Positions 40,801 through 49,430 are shown, counted from the stretch's first letter. The stretch: DNA of 64,000 bases from Psychromonas ingrahamii 37 (GCF_000015285.1 NC_008709.1:124001-188000), one strand, 5' to 3'. Program-made: numbers and translations. Notes: a model not told the origin generated them from the sequence alone.

Positions 40801-41100
40801 GCTAGAAAAAACACTATGACGCCTTCAACTAGTGATAATCTTGATCGCTTTTTGGCGGCTTATAAAGCCTGCAACTATTTCATAATGAGTTATGGAATAG
40901 TTGAAAACGAAGTGCTTTTACCTCCTTCTTCAAATAATCGAAAAATGATCAAAAAGTTCGATATTACAGTTGTGGATGCATGGGAAGTTGGACCGAATGA
41001 TATTGAAATAATGGCAATAGATAGAAACGATAATCCAATAATTCCTAAGGGAATAGAAAATCCTCCAATTTTAGAGGCTCTCAAGAGGAAATTCGTCTAA
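37843..41100 (+). CDS. Cassette 3: large PD-(D/E)XK-like nuclease with helical-repeat region
   Basis: Not recognised as a named system. The 1085-residue protein (start ATG 37843; an ATG at 37807 is a longer alternative) opens with a segment like Mrr-type restriction nucleases: Glu in FEDFSKQLCEK near residue 56, GGDGKVDTQTF at 80-90 and STQENWKAK at 118-126, giving the E ... D ... QxxWKxK order. Downstream comes a long alpha-helical stretch (about 220-650) with many YxxAW and LG-type helices like TPR repeats. The C-terminal part (about 890-1000) has LIKVRLWDRTTWCGTGFAIY and no visible P-loop. Nuclease plus repeat sensor is the usual build of single-gene defence proteins, but this role is inferred. 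It occupies an unusually long cassette. Confidence 0.7.
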   Translation: MTEKSDSKFSPKSFLKSRRPERFSDSVIREVGRLDRSALEHQLSTLNKRNMELAFEDFSKQLCEKIICPNLLEQTGPVAGGDGKVDTQTFPVSEQAKVLWYLGLNEKSDEERWAFAVSTQENWKAKCRKDVRKIKATDRNYTKAFCVTNMYAKANQRSDLEDSLSEETGIDVRILDISWILDQIFKNGYEKLAIDTLSIDIDWRREVEIGASDYSKNLRLQELKKDIREKVNTSKILPHQLDWILEEAVISKELEHPPIETQGLFDRAVRASKRHGTKYHLFDAHYQYAWASYWWYEDMALYEENLLECIEIAKDLEQSGKWGDVVSLLGLYSGYYRGNKEKFQNIVAPIQVEIQKILLKQSLRDERPSNSLMSRAYIELINLHAIENINEASDIFSSLLLVIKESGYLVGFPFNELYSLVTELDGVFGDIASYEALLDYFTEQASSRDGEAKGALLWLKRGTRRLESGEPYQAITLIGKSLAGLYKKETKKDLYAALNVLSQAYQEVGLLWASRANLLLAASIVTDDYWRSGDLIVAQVYIYTRLAKIELQLGRLNYALAWWRLACVIDANVEESVISERESQGFDGFLSQCFLNTNHERLNLFSKLPDLLDDYQLFVSRLMLLHALGYEEVVENEYELNIDQEYLDYLKIVRDADLGALVPNLIVCEGRYSHLKGSVMGCKIEISFPFRSPLVELAETLLSVIEGFFSTCIVGQAMVFESKLHIEITADDDDEIAVSHEIDTSGSILKMEVLCSSFTPDMLNILGQNEIQKWLHHFVIEVFAHIMRPKNPEVTLESMLGNDKALERSVSFGACFVGLQNVMGNSAVNDIKELFLDKQLKDYTLKRPEPWDKDFPKESAVNNSFSDYKPGKGEPPEGLIDNEKLSHKDMKVQSLIKVRLWDRTTWCGTGFAIYPNSTPELILLFKDEKAAQLIFDDLEIEVGKEDKSNRLKISIVRHIDKMSPAHYRVCISENHSFDESKIIQMVARKNTMTPSTSDNLDRFLAAYKACNYFIMSYGIVENEVLLPPSSNNRKMIKKFDITVVDAWEVGPNDIEIMAIDRNDNPIIPKGIENPPILEALKRKFV

Positions 41101-41107
41101 TGAGTCC

Positions 41108-41179
41108 CTATAACAAGGCGCTGCTACGGAAAACTTACTCGCTTTCACTCTCAAATTTCCGCAGAGCGCAGCGTTAATG
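41108..41179 (+). repeat. attC site 3
   Basis: Starts CTATAACAAGGCGCTGCT and ends CAGAGCGCAGCGTTAATG. TAAC/GTTA and GCGCT-CGGAAA / TTTCCG-AGCGC pair, with a 3-nt internal mismatch and a loop of about 24 nt. Recombination is predicted between 41173 and 41174. It is the last attC seen. Confidence 0.85.
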
Positions 41180-41657
41180 CAGTCTCTTACAAAAGCTAGT
41201 TATAAGGATAGATAGGTCTTTACGCTCGGTCTTGGGAGAAAGCGAGCGTAAATGGGGGGTGGTTTCAACAGATAAATAGTGCAAAAGCTCTAAGGCGCTA
41301 TGTGCCCCTTTGCGACTTAGAAACCTGCAAATTTATAGCTCTTTGGATGTGCACAAAATACCTATTATGGTAAATAACGATTTTTTATCGTATAAATAAC
41401 AGCTTCATTGATAAATAAGTATAAAACACTCAAAATAGACAACCAATCAATCGATATCCGCCTTAAAATCACAATCTAAAAATAATCATGGAATCGTGAA
41501 TATTTAATGATTAACATGCTATTCTCATTTTGGCTCTTTTCCAAGACCAAATGGCTAAATGTTCCTATTTTCTTTCTTACTGGATTGTTTTTTGTGGATG
41601 TTAACAGGAGCGGTTTCTAAGGCGCTTCACGCCCTGAGGATTAGTTCAAGCTTTTCC
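41180..41657. other. Spacer after the last attC
   Basis: No supportable gene. It contains a 10-bp stem (TTTACGCTCG at 41219 with CGAGCGTAAA at 41252) and, from about 41309, the right copy of the imperfect direct repeat that also flanks the integron on the left (TTTGCGACTTA, AAATTTATAGCT, CACAAAA, TATTATGGTAAAT). Confidence 0.5.
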
Positions 41658-42902
41658 TCAGTCTAATAATGGTGAACCACGATCTTTTAATGCCCTTAAA
41701 TAACGTACTTCATTATATGGCTTGCTATCCTGCCAACACCTATAAACTATTCTGATCCATTTAAATGCAAGGGCGCGAACAGCCGCTTGATGTGAACTAC
41801 CCAATTCTCTTTTGTTAAGATAAAAAATCTTAGCCCAATACGAACTATAAATTGAATGAGAAGCCCATTCGATAAATATTTGCCTTACAAACTTAGGCAT
41901 TGCCAACGGCAATGTACCTATGATTTTTTACCACTATGCTCTGTGACTGGTGGTATTCCTGCATATTGTTGTAACTGTTGAGCAGAAGAGAATCTGTCTC
42001 TTTGCTCACCGAACGCGCTTAACAACCAGGCAGAAAGGCAAGCTCCTGCACCTGGTAGAGTAATAAATAATTTGGCGTCAGGCAGTATTTTCATTAACTC
42101 AGCGGTTTTATGATCGAACAGCTTTATGTTTTTCATTACACATATAATTCGCTCTGGTAAAGCGGTTATAAACATAGAATGAGTCTCAATAACCGCTTCA
42201 TCCTCAGTAAGTGGCATTGCTTCTTTTATGGCATTGACGCGCTTAGTAATTTTTTGGGCATGACATAATAGTTGATACGAAAAAAGTCCTCTAGAGTATC
42301 TTTGTGGGCTCTCTGATCTTGCTGAATAGTAGGCCAACGAGTCATGAATCGACAAAATATACGGGAGTCTTTTTAGGGAACCATTCAACAGCTTGAGGAA
42401 AATACTGTTTTAATGTGTCGATAGTTTGGTTAACTGCTCGTTGCTTTTCATCTACTAATTTCCTTCTTTGTTCAACAAGATACGTAAGCTTTCGCATGTC
42501 AGTAGTTTGAGGCTTTAGCGGTTTGAATTTATCAGGATAGCGAAGCATTAATTCTAATGCGAGTTCTGCGTCAGTGGGATCATCTTTTGATCTACTAGGT
42601 TTAAAGGCGGTTCTATATTTAGCTAAAGTCGTCGGGTTAACTGGGATTAACACAATAAAATCATACTGTAGCAAAGCATAAACAATTGGGCCTTTTCTGA
42701 GTTCAACTGCAACTGCGATAGGGCCGCCAAATCGTTTTTTAAGATTGTTAGCCCATGTATCAATATTCTTAGGCTTGTGTTTGATAACGGAGAATTCTCG
42801 TTTGTTTGTAGCAAGCTATTGCAAAAAAATATCATGTTTATCATTTACCCAATCAATACCAACAAACGCACGATATAGATTTATTTCTAAATGAGTATTC
42901 AT
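41658..42902 (-). pseudogene. IS110-family transposase, multiply frameshifted
   Basis: Read on the minus strand, the pieces in order are MNTHLEINLYRAFVGIDW (first Asp of the DEDD site) ending in a stop, a segment with SRSKDDPTDAELALELMLRY, and LFITLPGAGACLSAWLLSAF with RFSSAQQLQQYAGIPPVTEH, then the C-terminal SSHQAAVRALAFKWIRIVYR. These are characteristic of IS110/IS1111 transposases, but at least three frameshifts or stops separate them. Dead element at the right end of the island. Confidence 0.85.
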
Positions 42903-43063
42903 AGTACCTCCAAAAAGTGAAAGAAAGAGCATGCGTTCTCAAACTCTTCGAAGGCAATATAATGAGTATTGTTAGCAAGCCCTGAGTATTCGTTAGTGAG
43001 TTCATGTCTATATATCAGTATTAACCATATTTGTAGACAACTCATATTATATGGCGAGCTCAA

Positions 43064-43435
43064 ATGGAAGATATATTGACACTTTATGCTGAACCCACCA
43101 ATGCCTTATATCCAGTGGTTACAGAAGCGAGCAAAATATGTGTAGTTATGGATGATTTTGGCACGCATAAGCCAAGCGCGCTATATAAAGCTTATCCACC
43201 GGAGGAAGCGAGAAGAATACTCAATAAACTGGAATTTCATTACACGCTAAAGCACGCAAGCTGGTTTAATATGGTGGAAATAGAGATCGGAGTTATGAGC
43301 AAACAGTGTTTGGATCGGCGCATCCCGGACATGGATACGTTAAAGTTTGAATTATCTGCTTGGGAGTCAAAACGCAGTGAGGCAAAAGAAACGATAAACT
43401 GGATGTTCGATGTATGCCGCACGGTCAAAGCTTAA
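43064..43435 (+). pseudogene. IS630-family transposase fragment
   Basis: The C-terminal DDE part is recognisable: VMDDFGTHKPSALYKAYPPE, then LEFHYTLKHASWFNMVEIEI (catalytic Glu region) and QCLDRRIPDMDTL. An internal deletion joins LYAEPTNALYPVV directly to the VMDDF strand, the N-terminal DNA-binding half is missing, and the frame stops early after VKA. Dead fragment. Confidence 0.85.
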
Positions 43436-43752
43436 CAAAGCGTACGGTAACGTCAGGGAATCAACTCATCAAAATTAATTGGAAGCTGTACTAGCTATCC
43501 GGAGGATAATGATATGTGCCAATATATTGAGTTCGGTTTTCCTGATTATTATAAGCTGGGCATTGTGACTAAATAAATTATTTTTTAGTGCTAATATTAT
43601 ATAAAAGGTATTCAACAGGTTATCTAAACTTTTTAGTCTTTTATCTTGTAAAGGGGGTAAATGCCAAACTGATCCGGTGTTGTTATAGAGAGTGATTAAG
43701 CCGTCGGATTAAAAGATGTTTTTTTATTAATAGGGTTAATTGTGAGGACGCT
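43436..43752. other. Right margin of the island
   Basis: Transposon debris and the promoter region of uspA. One 20-codon frame (43514-43576, starting MCQYIEFGFPDYYKLG) has a strong GGAGG before its ATG; it may be a leftover gene end and is not called. Confidence 0.35.
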
Positions 43753-44175
43753 ATGAGCTATAAGCATATATTAGTCGCTGTTGATTTATCTGAATCCAGC
43801 GAAAAAGTAATCAATAAAGCTGTCTCGTTAGCTAAAGATGCAAAGGCTAACCTTTCATTAATTTTTGTTGATGATATTGCTAACATAGGGGTTGTAACTA
43901 TAGAAGTTGCACCTCTACCTTCGGTTGAGGAGAGAGAAAAAAAATTAAAAGGTGAATTGCAGGAATTAGCTGATAAGGCTGATTATCAGTTTGACAATAT
44001 CATAGTTGTGACGGAGGATTTGAAGAATAAACTTGTAGCAACAGTTAAAAAAATGAATATTGATTTATTGGTTTGCGGCCATCACCGTGATTTCTGGAGT
44101 CGACTATTATCTTCTGTGCGTAAGCTGATCAATTCTGTGGCTGCTGATCTATTGATTGTTAATCTCGATGAATAA
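43753..44175 (+). CDS. uspA: Universal stress protein UspA
   Basis: Cytoplasmic stress-response protein of the UspA class that does not bind ATP. The 140-residue sequence begins YKHILVAVDLSESSEKVINK and ends with VCGHHRDFWSRLLSSVRKLI, which matches the GHHQDFWSKLMSSARQLIN segment of E. coli UspA almost residue for residue. Length is normal. First intact gene to the right of the accessory island. Confidence 0.93.
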   Translation: MSYKHILVAVDLSESSEKVINKAVSLAKDAKANLSLIFVDDIANIGVVTIEVAPLPSVEEREKKLKGELQELADKADYQFDNIIVVTEDLKNKLVATVKKMNIDLLVCGHHRDFWSRLLSSVRKLINSVAADLLIVNLDE

Positions 44176-44595
44176 GTAGCAGATCTTGTTCTATTTTGAT
44201 GTGTGGCGGCTGCGTTTCACTGTGAGTCATGAAATCAATAAAAACGGATATTGTTTTTTTTTCCTAAGAAAGCACGTTCATTTTATTTTTAATGATGACG
44301 ATGCCAACAAAGATAACTGCGAGGTAATGCTGCTGGAGCATAGGAGTCGTATTGCCTAAAGCATTTGGTTCGGCTAAAACAGCTTAAAGTTTCTCTAGCT
44401 TCTGCAAGCTGTTTTTCCAATTCTTAAATATTGATCTTGATCCTATATTAATTGTATTTTGGTGGTGGTATATAATGTTCGCGTTCTATTCGTAAAGATA
44501 CTTTTTAGTAATATTTTACTTTTTAAACCATCTAAGATTAATAGAGGTTACTTTGTTTAAAGGTAATTTAAATCGATAGGAAATTAGAAGAAAAT
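44176..44595. other. Intergenic region after uspA
   Basis: About 420 AT-rich bp; no gene, terminator or known motif could be supported. Confidence 0.35.
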
Positions 44596-44973
44596 ATGAA
44601 TCAGTATATTAATGAACTTACTTGGGGTGATCATAATATACCTCATCGCTTATGGGTTAAAAAATGTGATAAGGATGGTATTTGTTTGCACTTAAAGGTG
44701 ATGAAAGATATTGAACCTGAAATCTTTTTTTAGATTTACCTGTCAGCCAGCAGCAAATAATGGAAGCTTGGCAGGGAAAAGTATCACCAATTTCCGATGA
44801 ATTTAATGATAGAAGGCTGTATTCTCAAGTAAGAAGCTTACTTAATTTACCGCAAGGTTGTGTTATTTGTATTGTGAATTATATTCAGATGCCGAGCGGA
44901 TAAAAATGTCGGCAGATAAATTGGCATTTATACCTGAAATGAAACAAGAACATGGTTTATTAGTTGCTATATA
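44596..44973 (+). pseudogene. Frameshifted small gene of unknown function
   Basis: MNQYINELTWGDHNIPHRLW runs 45 codons to a TAG at 44731. Reading frame +2 continues from the same point as DLPVSQQQIMEAWQGKVSPI to a stop at about 44903, and a third frame gives KLAFIPEMKQEHGLLVAI. The first shift is at a run of seven T residues (44725-44731). Homopolymer shift plus a second shift suggests a decayed gene. Family not recognised. Confidence 0.55.
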
Positions 44974-45055
44974 GGCATGTTTTTAATTTTTCGGCAATAC
45001 ATGTCCACATAAATAATATGGATATATTTGTGCATGTCACGTCTGTGATGACAAT

Positions 45056-45562
45056 TCAGGCGGAGAGCTGTTTGGAAGTACGATACATTTTATAGGTGGT
45101 TAATATGTTCACCATAATAAAGGTCGCTTCCATCATGATGCCGCCAATCGAACCTAATAATAAATTATTTGTTAGCCAACAAAATGAATTAAATAGAATT
45201 AATAAACGCATATGAATACCTTGGGCTTTAAACAAAGCCCAGGTAGCGACTGAGGCTCCAAATATAGTCAATATTTCATAGCTATGCTCAACATTGGGTA
45301 ATCCCATCAGCCATAATAATCCAATAAAAAACCACATTACGTGACTGGATTGCGTTCGAGTTGATACGTAACTACGTAGTGCACTTATTCCACAGCCAAT
45401 GGCGGCAGTAACTGCACCCATTAAGATAAAATGGGAACAGAGAAAAATTTGAAAAAGAGTGAGATGCAGTCGAAACTTATGCCCATCTTTATGCAAAAAT
45501 GCTGTCGCACCGATTGAAAAAGCGACAAGGCCTATAGCTTGTGGAAAATCTAATTCAGGCAT
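45056..45562 (-). CDS. ygjV: YgjV-family inner-membrane protein
   Basis: Small polytopic membrane protein of unknown function with about five to six predicted helices in 168 residues. The sequence has the family pattern (QAIGLVAFSIGATAFLHKDG, WALFKAQGIHMRLLILFNS, LLLGSIGGIMMEATFI). It overlaps the upstream racemase-like gene by 8 bp, so the two are cotranscribed. In E. coli ygjV also sits beside uronate genes (uxaCA), so the association may be functional, for example in transport. Confidence 0.82.
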   Translation of the reverse strand: MPELDFPQAIGLVAFSIGATAFLHKDGHKFRLHLTLFQIFLCSHFILMGAVTAAIGCGISALRSYVSTRTQSSHVMWFFIGLLWLMGLPNVEHSYEILTIFGASVATWALFKAQGIHMRLLILFNSFCWLTNNLLLGSIGGIMMEATFIMVNILTTYKMYRTSKQLSA

Positions 45563-46247
45563 GCAGCTTTACTCTCTTTACAAGATAACGAAGGCACATT
45601 TCAGGGCTGGTTAATATTTCAAAGGTGTTTTTATGACAATACTGAGCCGCAGGAGCCATAGACGCCTGCGCTAATATCACAATACCCGGTTTAGTGGTGA
45701 TCGCATTAATATATGCCGCGATGGTTCTAGCATACATTTCTGTATTACCGGCTGCATAATAAGACCAGGCTTTAGGGACTAGTTCAGTGTGAATGACTGG
45801 CAGCTTCTTTGGTTGAGTTGTTGCTTGATCTGAATGATTGTCGATTTTTGTTGCAGTATTCACAGAGTGCAATAATTCACTGGTAGGTGTCAAGGTGCTA
45901 GAAAGAGCAGCAAGTACCAATATAGTGTTATGTTGCATAGCGACTTCTGCCATTGGTCGATCAACACGAATTATCTGGGGAGAAATATTGGGTGTTTTTT
46001 CAGCTAAATCACCAATGGTAGAACAGGTACAAATAATGATATCCGCATTACCTGCTGAAATTTCTGTGATGCTTTGCTGTACGTCAGTGGCGATCTGCTC
46101 GGTTAAGCCATCTTTTATGGCGTTTTGTAATAAACGTTCGTTGGTAAAATGAGAAACTGTTACAGGAAGGTATTTCAGATATTTATCAATATATTGCTTA
46201 AAAAGTACTTCGTTGGCTTTAAGAGTGTGAAGAAATGCGATATTCAT
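45555..46247 (-). CDS. Aspartate/glutamate racemase superfamily protein
   Basis: Member of the Asp/Glu/hydantoin racemase fold with the first catalytic-type Cys in IIICTCSTIGDLAE near residue 75 and a second Cys in APAAQYCHKN near residue 205. I start at ATG 46247 (GAGAGAGC upstream); TTG at 46277 would add 10 residues. Overlaps ygjV. Substrate unknown; it need not be an amino-acid racemase. It lies downstream of the uronate operon, beyond a terminator, and may have its own promoter. Confidence 0.75.
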   Translation of the reverse strand: MNIAFLHTLKANEVLFKQYIDKYLKYLPVTVSHFTNERLLQNAIKDGLTEQIATDVQQSITEISAGNADIIICTCSTIGDLAEKTPNISPQIIRVDRPMAEVAMQHNTILVLAALSSTLTPTSELLHSVNTATKIDNHSDQATTQPKKLPVIHTELVPKAWSYYAAGNTEMYARTIAAYINAITTKPGIVILAQASMAPAAQYCHKNTFEILTSPEMCLRYLVKRVKLHA

Positions 46248-46352
46248 TAGTGAAGCTCTCTCTATAAATGTGTTCAAGTAATACTACTGTGGAGTAGTTA
46301 ATCGTTAGATACTTGTCTGATTGATATTATTTACTGTCAGCGCTTACTGCCG

Positions 46353-46382
46353 CTAAAAGAAAGGCCTCCGATGGAAGCCTTA
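46353..46382 (-). terminator. Terminator downstream of eda
   Basis: On the minus strand AAGGC-TTCC-ATC-GGA-GGCCTT forms a stem followed by TCTTTT. It separates the uxuB-eda unit from the racemase-ygjV pair. Confidence 0.7.
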
Positions 46383-46406
46383 ATAAAACGATGGCTGCTG
46401 TATTAA

Positions 46407-47033
46407 TTATTTCACTAATTCGACCGCTTCGCGGGTTAAGCGTCCAATCTCATCCCATTGGCCATTATCAATAAGCTTTTTATCCACCATCCAGCTACCG
46501 CCGCAGGCAATAACACGATCGATAGCGAGATAATCATTAATGTTTGCGCTGTTAATACCCCCGGTTGGCATGATCTGAATCTGCGTATAAGGCGCCAGGA
46601 GGGATTTGAGCATGTTAATCCCGCCAGAGGCTTCAGCGGGGAAAAATTTGACTGTTTTCAGCCCCATTTCCAGCGCCGCTTCAACCGTACTTGGATTATT
46701 GACCCCGGGAATGATCGGAATATCTAATGCTTGGCAGGCACGCACTGTATTGGCATTAAATCCGGGAGAAACGATAAAGGTTGCTCCTGCGTCCTTTGCC
46801 GCTTGCGCCTGCGCTTTATTTAACACTGTGCCGGCACCGATTAGCATGTCGGGATAGGCTCGACGTAATAAGCGAATCGCTTCAACCGCGGCATCTGAGC
46901 GGAAAGTTATCTCGGCAACGGGCAGGCCATTGTCATATAATGCCTTACCTAATAGGAGAATATCTTCAGCGCGTTCAAGTGCGATAACCGGGATAACTTT
47001 AAGCGCGGCTAGTTGTTTGACAAGATTGCTCAT
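46407..47033 (-). CDS. eda: 2-dehydro-3-deoxy-phosphogluconate aldolase
   Basis: Cleaves KDPG to pyruvate and glyceraldehyde-3-phosphate, the last step of the uronate pathway here. The 208-residue protein has the family N-terminus VIPVIALERAED, ITFRSDAAVEAI with a catalytic-site Arg, the GAGTVLNKAQAQAAKDAGA segment, and the Schiff-base Lys in LKTVKFFPAEASGG near residue 133. Its ATG overlaps the kdgK stop by 4 bp. Last gene of the uxuB-uxaC-kdgK-eda unit. Confidence 0.95.
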   Translation of the reverse strand: MSNLVKQLAALKVIPVIALERAEDILLLGKALYDNGLPVAEITFRSDAAVEAIRLLRRAYPDMLIGAGTVLNKAQAQAAKDAGATFIVSPGFNANTVRACQALDIPIIPGVNNPSTVEAALEMGLKTVKFFPAEASGGINMLKSLLAPYTQIQIMPTGGINSANINDYLAIDRVIACGGSWMVDKKLIDNGQWDEIGRLTREAVELVK

Positions 47034-47998
47034 TGTGTTGTTTCCTTGTTTGAGTTATTTGTAGCATTATAATCAATCGATTCCGTCGCAGAGGTGGGGA
47101 TAATTGCCCCTTTATGCTGTATAACGATGGCGGCTAATTGATGTCCCTGCAGGGCTGATTCTCTCGGGCTTTTATCTGTTAGGTAACCGGCTAAGAAGCC
47201 TGCGTTAAAGGAGTCACCCGCTGAAGTGGTATCGATAACGTTTGTCACTGGGGTAGTCTTTATAAGCTCGGGTGTTTCGCTATTAAAATCTGTATACAAA
47301 CAGCCGATTTCCCCCATCTTTAATACCACTTGTTTAACACCACTTTTTTGCAGGCGTAACATTATCTGTTGCGAGGAAGTATCACCCCAAAGGGTTGCTT
47401 CGTCATCATCGGTGACCAGCGCCAGATCGGTGTATGTTAATATTTGCTGGTAACAGTCACGCGCCTCCTGCGCATCTTGCCAAAGAGCCGGTCGGTAATT
47501 AGAGTCAAAGGCGATTTCAACCCCTTTGCTTGCTAGTGTTTGTAACAAGTCGACTAACTGCTGCCTATCTGCTGCGGGCAAAATGGCGAGACTAATACCG
47601 CTGACGTAGACCATATCAACCTCTGATAGATGGTCTGCTACCAATGGAAATTCATTATGTTGTAAAAGATAACGTGCAGCCGACTGATTGCGCCAGTACA
47701 AAAAGGTTCTTTCACCTTGCGTATCTAGCTGAATAAGATACAACCCGGGTTGGCGTGTTACATCTTTTAATACATAACGGGTATTAACCCCTTCTGCTTG
47801 CCAACGATTTAACATGCCTTCGCTAATAGCGTCTGTTCCTAATGCAGATACATAGTCAATGTTAACCGATTTACCTGCCGTTCGCGCCAAATACACGGCC
47901 GTATTGAGAGAATCACCACCATAGGTCTGCTGCATTGCGCCGAATGGACTGCCACTTAGCTCAATCATGCATTCGCCAATAATTGCGAGACGTTTCAT
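47030..47998 (-). CDS. kdgK: 2-dehydro-3-deoxygluconate kinase (PfkB family)
   Basis: Phosphorylates KDG to KDPG with ATP. The 322-residue protein has the ribokinase N-terminus AIIGECMIELSG, the glycine pair in YGGDSLNTAVYLAR, and the C-terminal anion hole and catalytic Asp in DTTSAGDSFNAGFLAGYL. I start at ATG 47998, which overlaps the uxaC stop (TGATG); a GTG lies one codon earlier. Context between uxaC and eda supports KDG as the substrate rather than another sugar. Confidence 0.93.
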   Translation of the reverse strand: MKRLAIIGECMIELSGSPFGAMQQTYGGDSLNTAVYLARTAGKSVNIDYVSALGTDAISEGMLNRWQAEGVNTRYVLKDVTRQPGLYLIQLDTQGERTFLYWRNQSAARYLLQHNEFPLVADHLSEVDMVYVSGISLAILPAADRQQLVDLLQTLASKGVEIAFDSNYRPALWQDAQEARDCYQQILTYTDLALVTDDDEATLWGDTSSQQIMLRLQKSGVKQVVLKMGEIGCLYTDFNSETPELIKTTPVTNVIDTTSAGDSFNAGFLAGYLTDKSPRESALQGHQLAAIVIQHKGAIIPTSATESIDYNATNNSNKETTQ

Positions 47999-49419
47999 CA
48001 CTGCTCCCCAGGTAACTTGAAGTAGGTTTTAGCGTTGTTAAAAGCAACATCTTGTATCAGCTTACCAAGCATTGCTATATCATTTGGCGCTTCACCGTCC
48101 TCTACCCACTGACCAACCATATTACATAAAATACGACGGAAATATTCATGGCGAGTATAAGATAAGAAGCTGCGGGAATCGGTTAACATACCCACAAACT
48201 TGCTGAGTAACCCTAATTGCGATAGCTGCTGCATTTGGCGCTGCATACCGTCCTTTTGATCGTTGAACCACCAACCTGAGCCGAATTGAATTTTTCCGGC
48301 AATACCGCCACCTTGGTAGTTACCCATCATGGTAGCCAGCATTTCGTTATCACGAGGGTTTAAGCAGTAAAGAATAGTTTTTGGCAACTCATTAGTGATA
48401 TCCATGGCATCAAGTAAAGCGCCTAATTGTAATGCAAAGGGTCGATCCCCAATTGAGTCAAAACCACTATCTGGCCCTAACAGCTTAAACATGCGGGTAT
48501 TATTATTACGTTGTGCACCAATGTGCAATTGCATTACCCAGCCACGTTTAGCATATTGAGTGCCCAACCAAATCTGAACAGCAGTTGTAAATTGATCTAT
48601 CTCTTGTTCGGTCAGTGTTTGCTGACTTAGACGGCGAGTTAAAATAGAATCAAGCGTTGATTCTACTGGTACTGTAGCGTAACGAACCACTTCAATACCG
48701 TGATCTGCTGCACGGCAACCATGAGCCGAAAAGTGCTCAATACGCTGCTCTAATGCACTGAGGAGATCAGAAAATCTGCCGATTTCAATGTCAGTTACTT
48801 CGCCTAACAGGCGCATATATTCACTAAAGCCTTCGATCTCAATTTTAAAAGCGCGATCCGGACGCCAGCTTGGTGCCACTTCAATATCACAGGCTGGATC
48901 TTCGGCAATAGCTTTGTGGTGCTCTAGGGAGTGAATAGGATCATCAGTTGTGCCAGCCATTACCACGTTCATTTTTTTCATTATGCCGCGAGCTGAAAAT
49001 TCTGGCGTGGCAAGCATTTCGTTACACTCATGCCAGATAACTTCAGCGGTGTCGGGATTAAATAATTTTCCCGTTATGCCAAAGGGACGGCGTAATTCTA
49101 GGTGTGTCCAATGGTATAGAGGATTACCAAGTGTTTGCGGTACTGTTTTTGCCCATGCCATGTATTTTTCAAAATCAGAGGTATCTTTGCCTGTGATTAA
49201 TGATTCGCTGATGCCTGCTGTACGCATGCCTCGCCATTTGTAGTGATCGCCTTCGAGCCACATTTGTCCAAGGTTATCAAATTGACGGTTATCGGCAACT
49301 TCCTGCGCATTTAAATGACAGTGATAATCATAGATAGGCATGTCTTTCGCGAAGTCATGGTATAAACGACGTGCTACATTATTGTTGAGAAGAAAATCTT
49401 CACATAGAAAAGCTTTCAT
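47998..49419 (-). CDS. uxaC: Uronate isomerase
   Basis: Isomerises D-glucuronate to D-fructuronate (and galacturonate to tagaturonate). The 473-residue protein has the metal-binding [16 protein letters not shown] near residue 30, [13 protein letters not shown], the TDDP loop, and [11 protein letters not shown], matching E. coli UxaC along its whole length. ATG 49419 is preferred (GGAG 6 nt upstream); a TTG-type extension to 49452 is not conserved. A terminator-like hairpin stands immediately upstream in the transcript. The uxaA and uxaB genes of the galacturonate branch are not in the window. Confidence 0.96.
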   Translation of the reverse strand: MKAFLCEDFLLNNNVARRLYHDFAKDMPIYDYHCHLNAQEVADNRQFDNLGQMWLEGDHYKWRGMRTAGISESLITGKDTSDFEKYMAWAKTVPQTLGNPLYHWTHLELRRPFGITGKLFNPDTAEVIWHECNEMLATPEFSARGIMKKMNVVMAGTTDDPIHSLEHHKAIAEDPACDIEVAPSWRPDRAFKIEIEGFSEYMRLLGEVTDIEIGRFSDLLSALEQRIEHFSAHGCRAADHGIEVVRYATVPVESTLDSILTRRLSQQTLTEQEIDQFTTAVQIWLGTQYAKRGWVMQLHIGAQRNNNTRMFKLLGPDSGFDSIGDRPFALQLGALLDAMDITNELPKTILYCLNPRDNEMLATMMGNYQGGGIAGKIQFGSGWWFNDQKDGMQRQMQQLSQLGLLSKFVGMLTDSRSFLSYTRHEYFRRILCNMVGQWVEDGEAPNDIAMLGKLIQDVAFNNAKTYFKLPGEQ

Positions 49420-49430
49420 AGATGACTCCA

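Larger units (their letters stand above)
34682..41179. mobile_element. Eroded integron: intI remnant, attI region, three cassettes
   Basis: Divergent intI-like remnant with SOS box, a spacer where attI is expected, then three plus-strand genes each followed by a 72-105-bp imperfect palindrome starting near TAACAA and ending in GCGTTA, as attC sites do. Recombination points (G/TT) at 36533/36534, 37750/37751 and 41173/41174 define cassettes of about 1.45, 1.22 and 3.42 kb, larger than usual. The integrase is non-functional here, so cassette movement would need an integrase in trans. Confidence 0.85.

Noticed and set aside
41219-41252. A fourth attC site
   Set aside because: Simple 10-bp hairpin without the TAAC...GTTA ends or extrahelical bases.
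44725-44903. Programmed frameshift at T7
   Set aside because: There is no downstream stimulatory structure visible and a second unrelated shift follows, so decay is more likely.
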